22,185 nt of DNA from a virus. Shown here piece after piece: positions 5,216 to 12,550 of the stretch. The translations under genes and the position numbers were made by a program. The number at the start of each line of letters is the position of its first letter. Within the stretch, counting starts at the first letter, position 1. The DNA is taken from IMG/VR virus record IMGVR_UViG_3300009158_000224, positions 1-22,185 of that record; one strand, 5' to 3'. Under the pieces are notes generated by a model. That model saw nothing but the letters and a program-made list of their open reading frames with translations. It did not search any database and had not been told where the DNA came from.

Positions 5216-8077
5216 TTGACACCAAGAGAAACAACAGTGGATGTCAGGCAGGAAACAGCGTCGCTCGTTAAATCAATCATTGACGAGCTGATTCACGACA
5301 GCGTGCATCTGCTGACTCTCAATACATCTGTCGCCACTGGTGAAACTACTGGCACCTTTCGTGCTGGCCAATTGGTCTACAACTACAAAATTCAAGGCGA
5401 TAACGTTACTTATTCGCCCGTTAGTGACAATTCAGCTGGACGCGCTGACGCCAAGCGGGGCACAGCACGCAAAACGGTGCCCAGGGGGCATCCTGGATTC
5501 AGGCGGCTCGAAACCCGCATGGCGCGACTGGACGGTGCGACTGCCGCCATGGCGGCGATTGATCCGATCACGGCGCCACTGACGGCGGTGCTGGCCGCAT
5601 CGCTGCCTGGGGCAGCCGTTTTGAGCTGGGACCGGCAGCACGCCCCCCCGGGACAAAGCCTCACCGGGCGAGTGGCGGCATCTGGGCTGGTTTACCAGTT
5701 TCGCGTCGATGGCGAAGCCGTGCGGTTCCGCCCAGCCTGGGATGGCGAGACTGATGCAACCTGGGCGGCGAGGTCTGAAGGATTTCTGGCGGCCCGGGGC
5801 CACCGCCTCGATTTCCGTGACACCCGAACCAAAGGCAAGAGCGCCAGCAAGCGGCGGTGCACCACCGGCTATGGCTGCGGGGCCTCCTGCATCTCAGTGA
5901 ACAAGGAGTGCGTCATCAGGGCCGCCAGCGCCATCGGCAAGGAGCGGTTGCGGCGGCTGCAGGAGCTAGTCAGGCAGGGCGACCCAAATGCCGGGAAGGT
6001 GCAGGCGGCCGTGCAGGCAGGGCGCAATCAAAAGGCCAAAGGCCTGTTGGAGGGCCGGCAAGTGGAGCGGTTGCGCGCAATGCTGCAAGATCCGGCGGTT
6101 GCCCAGATGGTCCGCAGCGGCAAGGTGCCCGCAGCAACGGCCGCGGCGCCCGGCCCCGGCCTGGGGGGGGCCGGCCTGGGGGGCCCCGGCCCAGGGGGTC
6201 TGGCAGGGACCGTGGCGGTCGTGGCGCCGGACTCCATCGCGGTGGATCCCAAGCGCTTCCAGTTCAAGCTCAACTCATCTGCCAGCGGAGAGGTTGGCTC
6301 CCTTGCCGGCATCAAAAAATGGGACGACAACCTCGCCGGGGTGATCTCGGTGTGGCAGGACCCGGCCGATGGCAAGACCTATGTCGTGAACGGGCACAAC
6401 CGCCTCGCATTGGCCAAACGGATGGCGGCAGAGTCCGTGACGATCCGGTACCTCAAGGCCGCCAATGCCAACGAGGCCCGGGCGATCGGGGCCCTGCAGA
6501 ACATCGCCCAGGGCCAGGGCAGCGGCATCGATGCAGCGAAATTCTTCCGGGATTCCGGCATCACCGATCAGGCGGCCGTTGAACGCGCCGGCCTCCCCCT
6601 CCAATCCGGCAAGGCCGCCCAGGGCCTGGGGCTGGCCCGGCTGCCCGAGTCGATGTTCCGTGCGGTCATTGACAACGAGCTTTCAATCGCCCGTGGCGCG
6701 ATCATCGGCAATTCAGGGCTGAGCAAGGCCAAACAGGCCGAAATCGGCAAGCTGTTGCGGCAGCGCAAAAACATCTCCGATGGCACCCTGGCGGAGTACG
6801 TCGAAAACTTGGCCGTCAGCGAGGCCAGCAAGCAAGGGGCCCTTGACCTCTTCGGGGGGCAAGAAACGGTAGACAACGGCCTGGCCCGGGCGGAGCTTGC
6901 CAACAACCTGCGGCGCAAGCTGGCCCGGGAAAAATCGCTCTTTGCCACCGTCAGCAAAAGCCGCGCGGCCGAGGCCCTCCAGCAGAAGGCCGGCAACAAG
7001 ATCAACCAACGAGAAAGCGCCGGAGTTGCCGCCGAGGCCGATCAGGTGCTGAGGGTGTTCAAGGAGCTGAAGGACAAGGCCGGCCCGATCGCCACCGCCC
7101 TCAACAGCGCCGCCAACCGCATGATGAAGGGCGACCCGGCCGCCCTAGTGACGAAGGAGCTGGAGGAGCAGGTGATCGCCGCCATGCAGCTGGAGCTGGA
7201 ACGGGCCGGCTTGCGCAAACCGAAGCACATCGCCAACGAGGCACCCACGGCCAGCATGTTCGACAGCCTCATCAGCCGGATCATCCGCCTGGATGCTCGC
7301 GCCCGAACCACCCCGGGCCAATTGCCCTTGATGGCCGGTGGTGCCCAACTCGATCTGGGCATGCAGCGTGGCAACACCACCAGCCAGGCGGGCCGCAAGC
7401 CAGCGGCGGTAGGCCGGGCCGCCAAGGCCGCGGCGACCGGCAATAGCAAAGCCGGCAAGCCCTGCGGGGATGGTCACATCTCTGCAGCTCTCACCTGCCA
7501 CAAAGGAGGTGCAGGGGCCGGCAATGGGGCCATGGTCTACGCCGGTGAAAGTGATGACGGCAGCCGGTTTGTTGATGCCAAGCCGAACGCCGCGCCGTTG
7601 TTCAAGATCCCCCCTCGCCAGGAAACACCAGCAAGCCCAACGGCCAGCAAAACCCCGCTGGCCGCTGCCATGCGCCAGGCAATCCAGCAGATGAAGGCGG
7701 CAGACGTTCGGCAGATGTCGATGCTGGCCAACCAGCTGTTCGAATCCGAATGGAGCCTGGAGCGCAAAGGCAAATGGAAGGGAATGACCAAAGCTGCCGC
7801 CCAACAGGCCTACATACAAGAGTTCGGCCAACTGCAGGAAGCACAAGCCCAGCGACAGCAGCAGAGTCAGCAAACTCAAACGGCAGGCAGTGGCACGCCG
7901 ATGAAGCTGTCCCAGCGCATGCGACAGCTGACTGAGACGATGAAAGCGTCTGACGAGCGGATGGCAAAGTTGGGGAAACAGATCTTTGAGCTGCGCCGCA
8001 GGACGTTGGACCTGGATGATCCCTCGCCAGGTGCAATGCCAGGGGCCACTCGACGGGCACTGCCAAAGGGGAAATAA
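5216..8077 (+). CDS. Large polyvalent-type protein with DdrB/ParB-like domain (953 aa)
   Basis: Start is TTG 5216 with AAGG 4 nt upstream; GTG 5237 is an alternative. Residues ~42-70 and ~131-178 hold two related copies of a small module ('LVYNYKIQGDNV' and 'LVYQFRVDGEAV'). A Cys motif C-x5-C-x3-C-x6-C follows at C215, C221, C225, C232 (TGYGCGASC core), then a Gly/Pro linker (~residues 305-335). Residues ~340-450 match the ParB/DdrB-like domain of polyvalent proteins: a DPKRFQFK-type start and VNGHNR (391-396), the ParB-type 'GH-R' signature. A helical region follows, then residues ~692-764, duplicated in the next protein. The C-terminus has a repeated ~25-aa helix (MKAADVRQM / MKASDERMA). 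Polyvalent proteins are thought to enter the host with phage DNA and counter host systems. Domain calls are good; whether it is a nuclease is unknown. Confidence 0.72.
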   Translation: MTPRETTVDVRQETASLVKSIIDELIHDSVHLLTLNTSVATGETTGTFRAGQLVYNYKIQGDNVTYSPVSDNSAGRADAKRGTARKTVPRGHPGFRRLETRMARLDGATAAMAAIDPITAPLTAVLAASLPGAAVLSWDRQHAPPGQSLTGRVAASGLVYQFRVDGEAVRFRPAWDGETDATWAARSEGFLAARGHRLDFRDTRTKGKSASKRRCTTGYGCGASCISVNKECVIRAASAIGKERLRRLQELVRQGDPNAGKVQAAVQAGRNQKAKGLLEGRQVERLRAMLQDPAVAQMVRSGKVPAATAAAPGPGLGGAGLGGPGPGGLAGTVAVVAPDSIAVDPKRFQFKLNSSASGEVGSLAGIKKWDDNLAGVISVWQDPADGKTYVVNGHNRLALAKRMAAESVTIRYLKAANANEARAIGALQNIAQGQGSGIDAAKFFRDSGITDQAAVERAGLPLQSGKAAQGLGLARLPESMFRAVIDNELSIARGAIIGNSGLSKAKQAEIGKLLRQRKNISDGTLAEYVENLAVSEASKQGALDLFGGQETVDNGLARAELANNLRRKLAREKSLFATVSKSRAAEALQQKAGNKINQRESAGVAAEADQVLRVFKELKDKAGPIATALNSAANRMMKGDPAALVTKELEEQVIAAMQLELERAGLRKPKHIANEAPTASMFDSLISRIIRLDARARTTPGQLPLMAGGAQLDLGMQRGNTTSQAGRKPAAVGRAAKAAATGNSKAGKPCGDGHISAALTCHKGGAGAGNGAMVYAGESDDGSRFVDAKPNAAPLFKIPPRQETPASPTASKTPLAAAMRQAIQQMKAADVRQMSMLANQLFESEWSLERKGKWKGMTKAAAQQAYIQEFGQLQEAQAQRQQQSQQTQTAGSGTPMKLSQRMRQLTETMKASDERMAKLGKQIFELRRRTLDLDDPSPGAMPGATRRALPKGK
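7289..7507 (+). repeat. Duplicated ~220-bp coding module, copy A
   Basis: It encodes about 73 residues running from LDARAR through PGQL, GRKPAAVGRAAKAAAT and AGKPCGDGHIS to the C-x10-C-H-K-G end. Copy B is at 8141-8362. DNA identity is highest in the second half, where 7385-7470 and 8250-8335 are nearly the same. Confidence 0.85.
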
Positions 8078-8080
8078 GCA

Positions 8081-10288
8081 ATGTCAACCGACGGCCGCCT
8101 GGCGCTGCTCCAAACCCGACTTGATGCCCTGGCCGCCCGGCTTGATGCCCGTGCCCGTGCCCGATCGGCCCCCGGCCAGCTGGATCTGCTCACCGGTGGC
8201 GGAGCGCAAGCAGAACTCCCCCTGGGCGGCACCACCGGTCAAGGGGGCCGCAAGCCATCAGCGGTAGGCCGGGCCGCCAAGGCCGCGGCGACCGCCAACA
8301 GCAAAGCCGGCAAGCCCTGCGGGGAGTCCCACATCTCGGCGGCCAAGCAGTGCCGCAAAGGGGAGACAGGCGAAAGCCAGGAAGGCCAGGAAGCTCCAGC
8401 TGACAAGCCGGCAGCAGGGCGGAAGGGAGGACGCCCAACAGCACCTGCCGACCCCCGGGAGGGAACCACCGGAGCGGTTGAGTCTGGTGACTATGAATTC
8501 GCCCGAAAATCCGAGGTCCCGAACGCCGGGGAAGACCTGGCCCTATCGGCCCGCCATCGGCGAAACATGTTCTCGGGGTTGGCGGCGGAGGAAGCCGCCG
8601 GCACCGCCGAAAAGAACCTCACCCGCGACAACCTGCTCAAGGCCACACCCCATGACCTGATCACCGGCATGACCCCGGCCAACAGCTTGAGCAGCCTGCA
8701 GAGTTACCTCACGCTCCAGGCGTTCCCGGCGCGGCCGTACAGCGAGAAGGAACTGGCGGGTTACCAGCGGGCAATGGAACGGCAGGCGCGGCCAGGGATG
8801 CAGTCCATGGCTGTTTCTCCGGAAGGCCTGCGGAAGCAATATCACGATGCTTTTCAGCAGCTCCATGGGCTGGTTCATGCGCTACAAAAACATGCCGATC
8901 CTAATGCCAATCGTTTAGTCATTCTAAAATGGATTAACGATAAGGTTCGAGAGTTACGGCAGCAAACAGGCGACACGTCGTCTTATGCAATCGGAACAGC
9001 AAAAGACCCATACAATCCTGTAGCCAACAGTCTGATTGATTTTTCGCGGCGCATTGGCCGCCGGGGGACTACCTCCGTCCCTGGGAAGATGGAAGATTTC
9101 TCCCGTCGGCTCAAGGCCGCCATGGGCAACGACTTTGGGTCGGCTAAAACCACCTTGGAAAAGGCGAGGGAAATTGCGACCCGGATCATGGAGGGCAGCA
9201 GCGTCAACGAGGCCTTCGGGACCGTCGGCGCCAATGGCAAGCGGCGCTTTAATCCGGCGGATCTCTACGTGGCCCCGGCCAATCGCCAAGGGGGCCGCAA
9301 CGTCGGTGGCTCGACGATTGAGCAGGGCACCGATTTCATTCTCCAGGGTTCCGGGTTCCGAGGTCTGCAGTTTGGCAACAGCGTTAGCGATGACGAGCGC
9401 AAGCACCACCTGAAGAAGGCGGCCGAGGCCCTAGCCGACCTGGCCGATGTGACCGGCCTGCCTGATGAAGCCATGGGCTTGAAGGGTTCTCTGGGCCTGG
9501 CCATTGGCGCCAGAGGGCGAGGTGCTGCACTGGCTCACTTCGAGCCAAAGCTCAAGGTGATCAACCTCACTCGCAAACGGGGCATCGGCACCCTCTCCCA
9601 CGAATGGGGCCACGCTTTGGACAACTACCTGGGGCTGAAGGCCGGGGTGGCGGCGAGCAGCGCCCCCAATAGCGACAGAATCCACCCGGACCACGTTTTC
9701 CTCACCAACTCAGGCAAACCGTGGGAGAAGGATCCCCAAAACCCATCCCCCGTGATCGACGCGATGAAGGCCGTGAAAGAGGCCCATGTCACATCGGGCT
9801 TCATGGATCAAGTGGATAAGGAGTCCAGGGGCCTGAAAAGGGCCATGGTTTTCAATGAGGACTACTGGCGTTCGCGGCCAGAGATGTTCGCTCGATCATT
9901 TGAAGCCCACATTGACCGCAAGCTGCAGGCCCTTGGCCGGGCGAACACCTATCTGACGCAGACCCCCGACTCTTTGCTATGGCCGACTGCTGAGCAGTCC
10001 GAAGCAATGGCGCCAGCCTTTGATCGGCTGATGGCCGCCGTGCGCGCAGAGCACTTTGCCAACGCACCAAAGCGTAATGATGCAAGGGGTGTCCGCATTG
10101 ATCGTTTCATGGCCGCCTTGGCACGCAACACGCCTCAGAAGCCGAGAAAGCAGCCAGGGCAAACTGAACCCGAGCAAAAATCCGAATCTCCCGCCACCAA
10201 AGCCCCGATCAACTGGGACAACGTCGCCAGCGAAGTGAAGACCATGCTGGAGCTGGACCCCAAGGATCCAGAAGACGGCACCGATTAG
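8081..10288 (+). CDS. LPD1-type polyvalent protein with HEWGH metallopeptidase-like motif (735 aa)
   Basis: Start ATG 8081 lies 3 nt after the previous stop with AAGGGG upstream. Residues 1-20 are a short helical start; 21-94 are the module shared with the preceding protein; 95-150 a polar linker. Residues ~425-520 match the large polyvalent-protein-associated domain LPD1: 'FRGLQFGNSVSDDER', 'KKAAEALADLADVTGLP', 'LGLAIGARG', 'LAHFEPKLKVINLTRKRG', then HEWGH (H507, E508, H511), the HExxH zinc-peptidase signature. E608 in 'EMFARSFEAH' is a candidate third ligand. Proteins with this domain are mobile-element or phage products expected to act early in a new host. A stretch around 8870-9020 is visibly AT-richer than its surroundings. 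Protease activity is inferred, not shown. It ends 4 bp into the convergent XRE gene. Confidence 0.8.
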   Translation: MSTDGRLALLQTRLDALAARLDARARARSAPGQLDLLTGGGAQAELPLGGTTGQGGRKPSAVGRAAKAAATANSKAGKPCGESHISAAKQCRKGETGESQEGQEAPADKPAAGRKGGRPTAPADPREGTTGAVESGDYEFARKSEVPNAGEDLALSARHRRNMFSGLAAEEAAGTAEKNLTRDNLLKATPHDLITGMTPANSLSSLQSYLTLQAFPARPYSEKELAGYQRAMERQARPGMQSMAVSPEGLRKQYHDAFQQLHGLVHALQKHADPNANRLVILKWINDKVRELRQQTGDTSSYAIGTAKDPYNPVANSLIDFSRRIGRRGTTSVPGKMEDFSRRLKAAMGNDFGSAKTTLEKAREIATRIMEGSSVNEAFGTVGANGKRRFNPADLYVAPANRQGGRNVGGSTIEQGTDFILQGSGFRGLQFGNSVSDDERKHHLKKAAEALADLADVTGLPDEAMGLKGSLGLAIGARGRGAALAHFEPKLKVINLTRKRGIGTLSHEWGHALDNYLGLKAGVAASSAPNSDRIHPDHVFLTNSGKPWEKDPQNPSPVIDAMKAVKEAHVTSGFMDQVDKESRGLKRAMVFNEDYWRSRPEMFARSFEAHIDRKLQALGRANTYLTQTPDSLLWPTAEQSEAMAPAFDRLMAAVRAEHFANAPKRNDARGVRIDRFMAALARNTPQKPRKQPGQTEPEQKSESPATKAPINWDNVASEVKTMLELDPKDPEDGTD
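8141..8362 (+). repeat. Duplicated ~220-bp coding module, copy B
   Basis: The matching copy of 7289-7507, here near the N-terminus of the 735-aa protein (residues ~21-94). The same blocks occur in the same order: LDARAR, PGQLDLL, GRKPSAVGRAAKAAAT, AGKPCGESHISAA, C-R-K-G. Direct orientation, about 850 bp apart, so recombination between copies would fuse the two genes. Confidence 0.85.
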
Positions 10289-10584
10289 AGGGCCAGCAGG
10301 GCATCGGCCGATACCTGCAGCACCTGGCAGATCACCCTGATCTGCGCCGGGGATGCCGAGGCCCTGCCCAGCTCAAGTTTGGCGATCCAGGGCTGGCCGA
10401 CACCGGCGCATTCAGCCAGCTGGGCCTGGGTGAGGCCCCGCCGGTGGCGGGCGGTTCGGATGCGGCCGCCCATCTCCCGCCGGACGTACGGGGCAGGAGG
10501 GACCACAAATGGGCGGTCCTCAAACATGCCGATGCGGAATAAAACACGATTCAGGCTAAGGAAACCCGCAGTTTGGTATCTCAT
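10285..10584 (-). CDS. XRE/Cro-CI family transcriptional regulator
   Basis: The last ~60 residues form a canonical HTH_3 domain: 'IRTARHRRGLTQAQLAECAGVGQPWIAKLELGR' pattern, ending 'VICQVLQVSADALLAL'. The DNA-recognition helix is GVGQPWIAKLE. The start is uncertain. ATG 10584 gives 99 aa but leaves only 14 bp to the divergent gene and puts the start codon inside the inverted repeat at 10569-10592. ATG 10527 (80 aa) or ATG 10473 (62 aa, just the HTH) leave room for a promoter, and none has a clear Shine-Dalgarno. The longest frame is given as the outer bound. It is a lone reverse gene between plus-strand late genes, overlapping the LPD1 gene's stop by 4 bp, and is probably autoregulated. Confidence 0.85.
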   Translation of the reverse strand: MRYQTAGFLSLNRVLFRIGMFEDRPFVVPPAPYVRREMGGRIRTARHRRGLTQAQLAECAGVGQPWIAKLELGRASASPAQIRVICQVLQVSADALLAL

Positions 10585-10592
10585 CCGAACTG
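10569..10592. promoter_or_regulatory. Inverted repeat, candidate operator for the XRE regulator
   Basis: CAGTTTGG (10569-10576) and CCGAACTG (10585-10592) are inverted copies with 7 of 8 positions matching, separated by 8 bp. It lies where the XRE gene and the DUF2213 gene diverge. Size and spacing fit a dimeric Cro/CI-type site that could control both directions. Confidence 0.4.
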
Positions 10593-10598
10593 GGTGGT

Positions 10599-11924
10599 GT
10601 GAGCGAGGAATGGAGGTTTGACCGTGGCGCCATTAGCCCCAACTGGGAGAAAACCCCAGATGGGTTCTTGCGTGTCCATGGAACCTTCAGCCGTACCGGT
10701 TGTCTCTCCTACAAGCGAGCAGACGGCAGCACCCAGGTCGAATATCGCCCGGAAGAAGAGGTTGCTCATCGCGATTCAATTCTTTCGCTTGGGGGATTGC
10801 CCGTCACCCATGAGCATCCCCCAGAGCTGCTGACCCCTGCCAACACTCGGCAGTATCAACGCGGATCGACTGGAACCGAAGTCGTATACGACAACGGTTT
10901 TGTCAAAGGCGTCGTCATCCTCACAGACGCCGAACTCATCGCCGCCGTTGAACGCGGCGATGCCAGGGAATTGTCGATTGGCTATCGCGTTCAGATTGAT
11001 CGCACACCAGGGGTTACGGCCACAGGTGAGCGATACGACGCGATCCAGCGACGCATCGTGGGAAACCATTTGGCGGTGACCAAGGAAGGCCGATCTGGGT
11101 CTGAGGTCCGGCTGCACATGGATTCCGCATTCTCGATCGATCCACCACCCTCTCCGCCATCACCCCCCCCCTTGGAGGCCCATGAAATGACCACGGCTGT
11201 TGCAGCACTGTCCAGCGCCACCGCGACCTTGGCCACCGCCCTGGCGGGCCAAAGCCGCTCGGATGGCAAGCAACGCTCCATGCTCATGCAGGAAATGGCG
11301 ATGGATATGGATCCTGAAGATGACCCCGACGGCGACCCCGAGGAAACCTCTGAAGAGGAGGGCATGGAACCCGAAGTTATGCGAAAGCCCAAAAAACCGA
11401 TGGCCAGGCGTCGCCGTAGTGACAGCGTGGTGTCACGGCAGGAATACGAGCGGGTGGTGAACGCGCTGGCTGACAGCGAGCGAGCACACCAGACGGATCT
11501 TGGCCGGATGGATGCGATCAGCGAACGGCTCGCCGAACTGGAAGCAGATCTGGACAAAAGGCTCGATTCCAGCGAGATCTGTCTCGATGCGCTGGTCACC
11601 GAAAAGCTGGAGCTGCTGGAGCGGGCCAATGAATTGGCCGGTGAACGAATTGACCATTCCGGCCTATCGACGCGACAACTGCAACTGGAAGCAATGCAGA
11701 AATCGGGTGTGGCGATCGAGCGCTTCGATAGTAAATCCGACGAATACGTGGCCGCGGCATTCGACACCTACTGCGATGCCAACACCAGCCCCAACCGCCT
11801 GGACCACTCATCCGCTCTGAAGCTCCTGCTTGGCAAAACTTCGGGCAATTCTGAACCCGATCCCCGCGAAATATTTAAACAACGGCTTGAGAATGTTTCT
11901 CGACAACCGTTGACCAGCAATTGA
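10599..11924 (+). CDS. DUF2213 prohead protease fused to scaffold protein (441 aa)
   Basis: GTG 10599 is the first start after an in-frame TAA at 10557. Residues ~1-185 match DUF2213, the maturation-protease-type protein of HI1409-portal phages: 'TPDGFLRVHGTFSRTG', 'EYRPEEEVAHRDSILSLGGLPVTHEHP', 'GFVKGVVILTDAELIAAV', 'ARELSIGYRVQID', 'RRIVGNHLAVTKEGRSG'. Residues ~186-441 look like a scaffold: an acidic low-complexity stretch (MDMDPEDDPDGDPEE), a basic patch (KKPMARRRR) and a long coiled coil (ISERLAELEADLDKRL onward). A protease-scaffold fusion expressed from one gene with an internal start is the lambda C/Nu3 arrangement, and a strong internal start is present at 11187. The protease cleaves scaffold during prohead maturation. 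A nine-C run (11163-11171) lies at the domain border. Confidence 0.82.
   Translation: MSEEWRFDRGAISPNWEKTPDGFLRVHGTFSRTGCLSYKRADGSTQVEYRPEEEVAHRDSILSLGGLPVTHEHPPELLTPANTRQYQRGSTGTEVVYDNGFVKGVVILTDAELIAAVERGDARELSIGYRVQIDRTPGVTATGERYDAIQRRIVGNHLAVTKEGRSGSEVRLHMDSAFSIDPPPSPPSPPPLEAHEMTTAVAALSSATATLATALAGQSRSDGKQRSMLMQEMAMDMDPEDDPDGDPEETSEEEGMEPEVMRKPKKPMARRRRSDSVVSRQEYERVVNALADSERAHQTDLGRMDAISERLAELEADLDKRLDSSEICLDALVTEKLELLERANELAGERIDHSGLSTRQLQLEAMQKSGVAIERFDSKSDEYVAAAFDTYCDANTSPNRLDHSSALKLLLGKTSGNSEPDPREIFKQRLENVSRQPLTSN
11174..11178 (+). promoter_or_regulatory. Internal Shine-Dalgarno GGAGG for the scaffold start
   Basis: GGAGG is followed after 8 nt by an in-frame ATG (11187). It is the best ribosome site in the window, yet sits inside the protease-scaffold gene, exactly at the domain boundary. 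Most true gene starts here have weaker sites or none. Confidence 0.6.
11187..11924 (+). CDS. Probable independently translated scaffold protein (nested in the DUF2213 gene)
   Basis: From ATG 11187 (codon 197 of the longer product) the same frame encodes 245 residues. They include 'MTTAVAALSSATATLATALAG', the acidic stretch, the basic patch and the coiled coil, without the protease part. The GGAGG 8 nt upstream supports separate translation, which would give excess free scaffold over protease-scaffold fusion, as for lambda Nu3 inside C. It is inferred from the start signal and domain layout. Confidence 0.5.
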   Translation: MTTAVAALSSATATLATALAGQSRSDGKQRSMLMQEMAMDMDPEDDPDGDPEETSEEEGMEPEVMRKPKKPMARRRRSDSVVSRQEYERVVNALADSERAHQTDLGRMDAISERLAELEADLDKRLDSSEICLDALVTEKLELLERANELAGERIDHSGLSTRQLQLEAMQKSGVAIERFDSKSDEYVAAAFDTYCDANTSPNRLDHSSALKLLLGKTSGNSEPDPREIFKQRLENVSRQPLTSN

Positions 11925-11960
11925 CCTCTCATTACTTAACTGTCCTCTTGCTAATTGACC

Positions 11961-12518
11961 ATGGCCTTGATCGTTACACCCACTGCATCAGTCGTTGATG
12001 ACGGCGCCCAAATTGCCTATCCGCTGACCATGGATCGGGGCAACCCCGGCCAAATTGCCGATCTACGGGACGCGACCATAGCCACTGGGCACAATGAAAC
12101 CGCAGCTCGGATCCCGTTTGGCATTCCGGTGAGGCTGAACGGCTCTGGCCTCCTCAACAACAGCTGTATTCCCCTCACGGCCGCCGGCAGCATTTTGGGG
12201 CTAACTGCCCGGACTGCAGTTGCCGAACGCGATGGCCCCTCCGGTGCCTACGCCGATGGCATCCCGATTGGTGCCGCCGTCAATATTCTTACCCGTGGGC
12301 CCCTCTACCTGGAGGTGATTGAAACCGTGGCGCTGACCGACAGCCTGCGGTACTTCAAGTCCGGTCCAAATGCCGGCAAGTGGGGCAAGACAGCATCGGC
12401 TGGCAATTCGCTGCTTCTGACCGCTGGTAACTGGGCAATTCGAAAGGCCGGCGCCGTAGGAACCGTCCTGCTTCTGGAAATCAACACCCCAGCGGCATTG
12501 AGTTTCACTGCCGACTGA
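11961..12518 (+). CDS. Capsid structural cement / decoration protein
   Basis: A 185-aa protein from ATG 11961 (a TTG at 11955 would add two residues). It has a beta-rich, Gly/Ala/Thr-rich sequence with segments typical of the DUF2190/Gp24-like cement proteins that stabilise the capsid after expansion: 'RGNPGQIADLRDATIATGHNET', 'IPFGIPVRLNGSG', 'LTAAGSILGLTARTAV' and a late 'GPLYLEVIETVALTDSLRYF'. Its place between protease-scaffold and DUF2184 capsid gene is the usual one in HI1409-type head modules. No signal peptide or membrane segment. No strong Shine-Dalgarno. Confidence 0.72.
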   Translation: MALIVTPTASVVDDGAQIAYPLTMDRGNPGQIADLRDATIATGHNETAARIPFGIPVRLNGSGLLNNSCIPLTAAGSILGLTARTAVAERDGPSGAYADGIPIGAAVNILTRGPLYLEVIETVALTDSLRYFKSGPNAGKWGKTASAGNSLLLTAGNWAIRKAGAVGTVLLLEINTPAALSFTAD

Positions 12519-12550
12519 TCACTTTTCCCAACCCTTCGCCAATCATCACC

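Noticed and set aside
6140-6210. Possible structured RNA or origin in G/C-rich repeats
   Set aside because: It is in frame and encodes a Gly/Pro/Leu linker (GPGLGGAGLGG); simple low complexity explains it.
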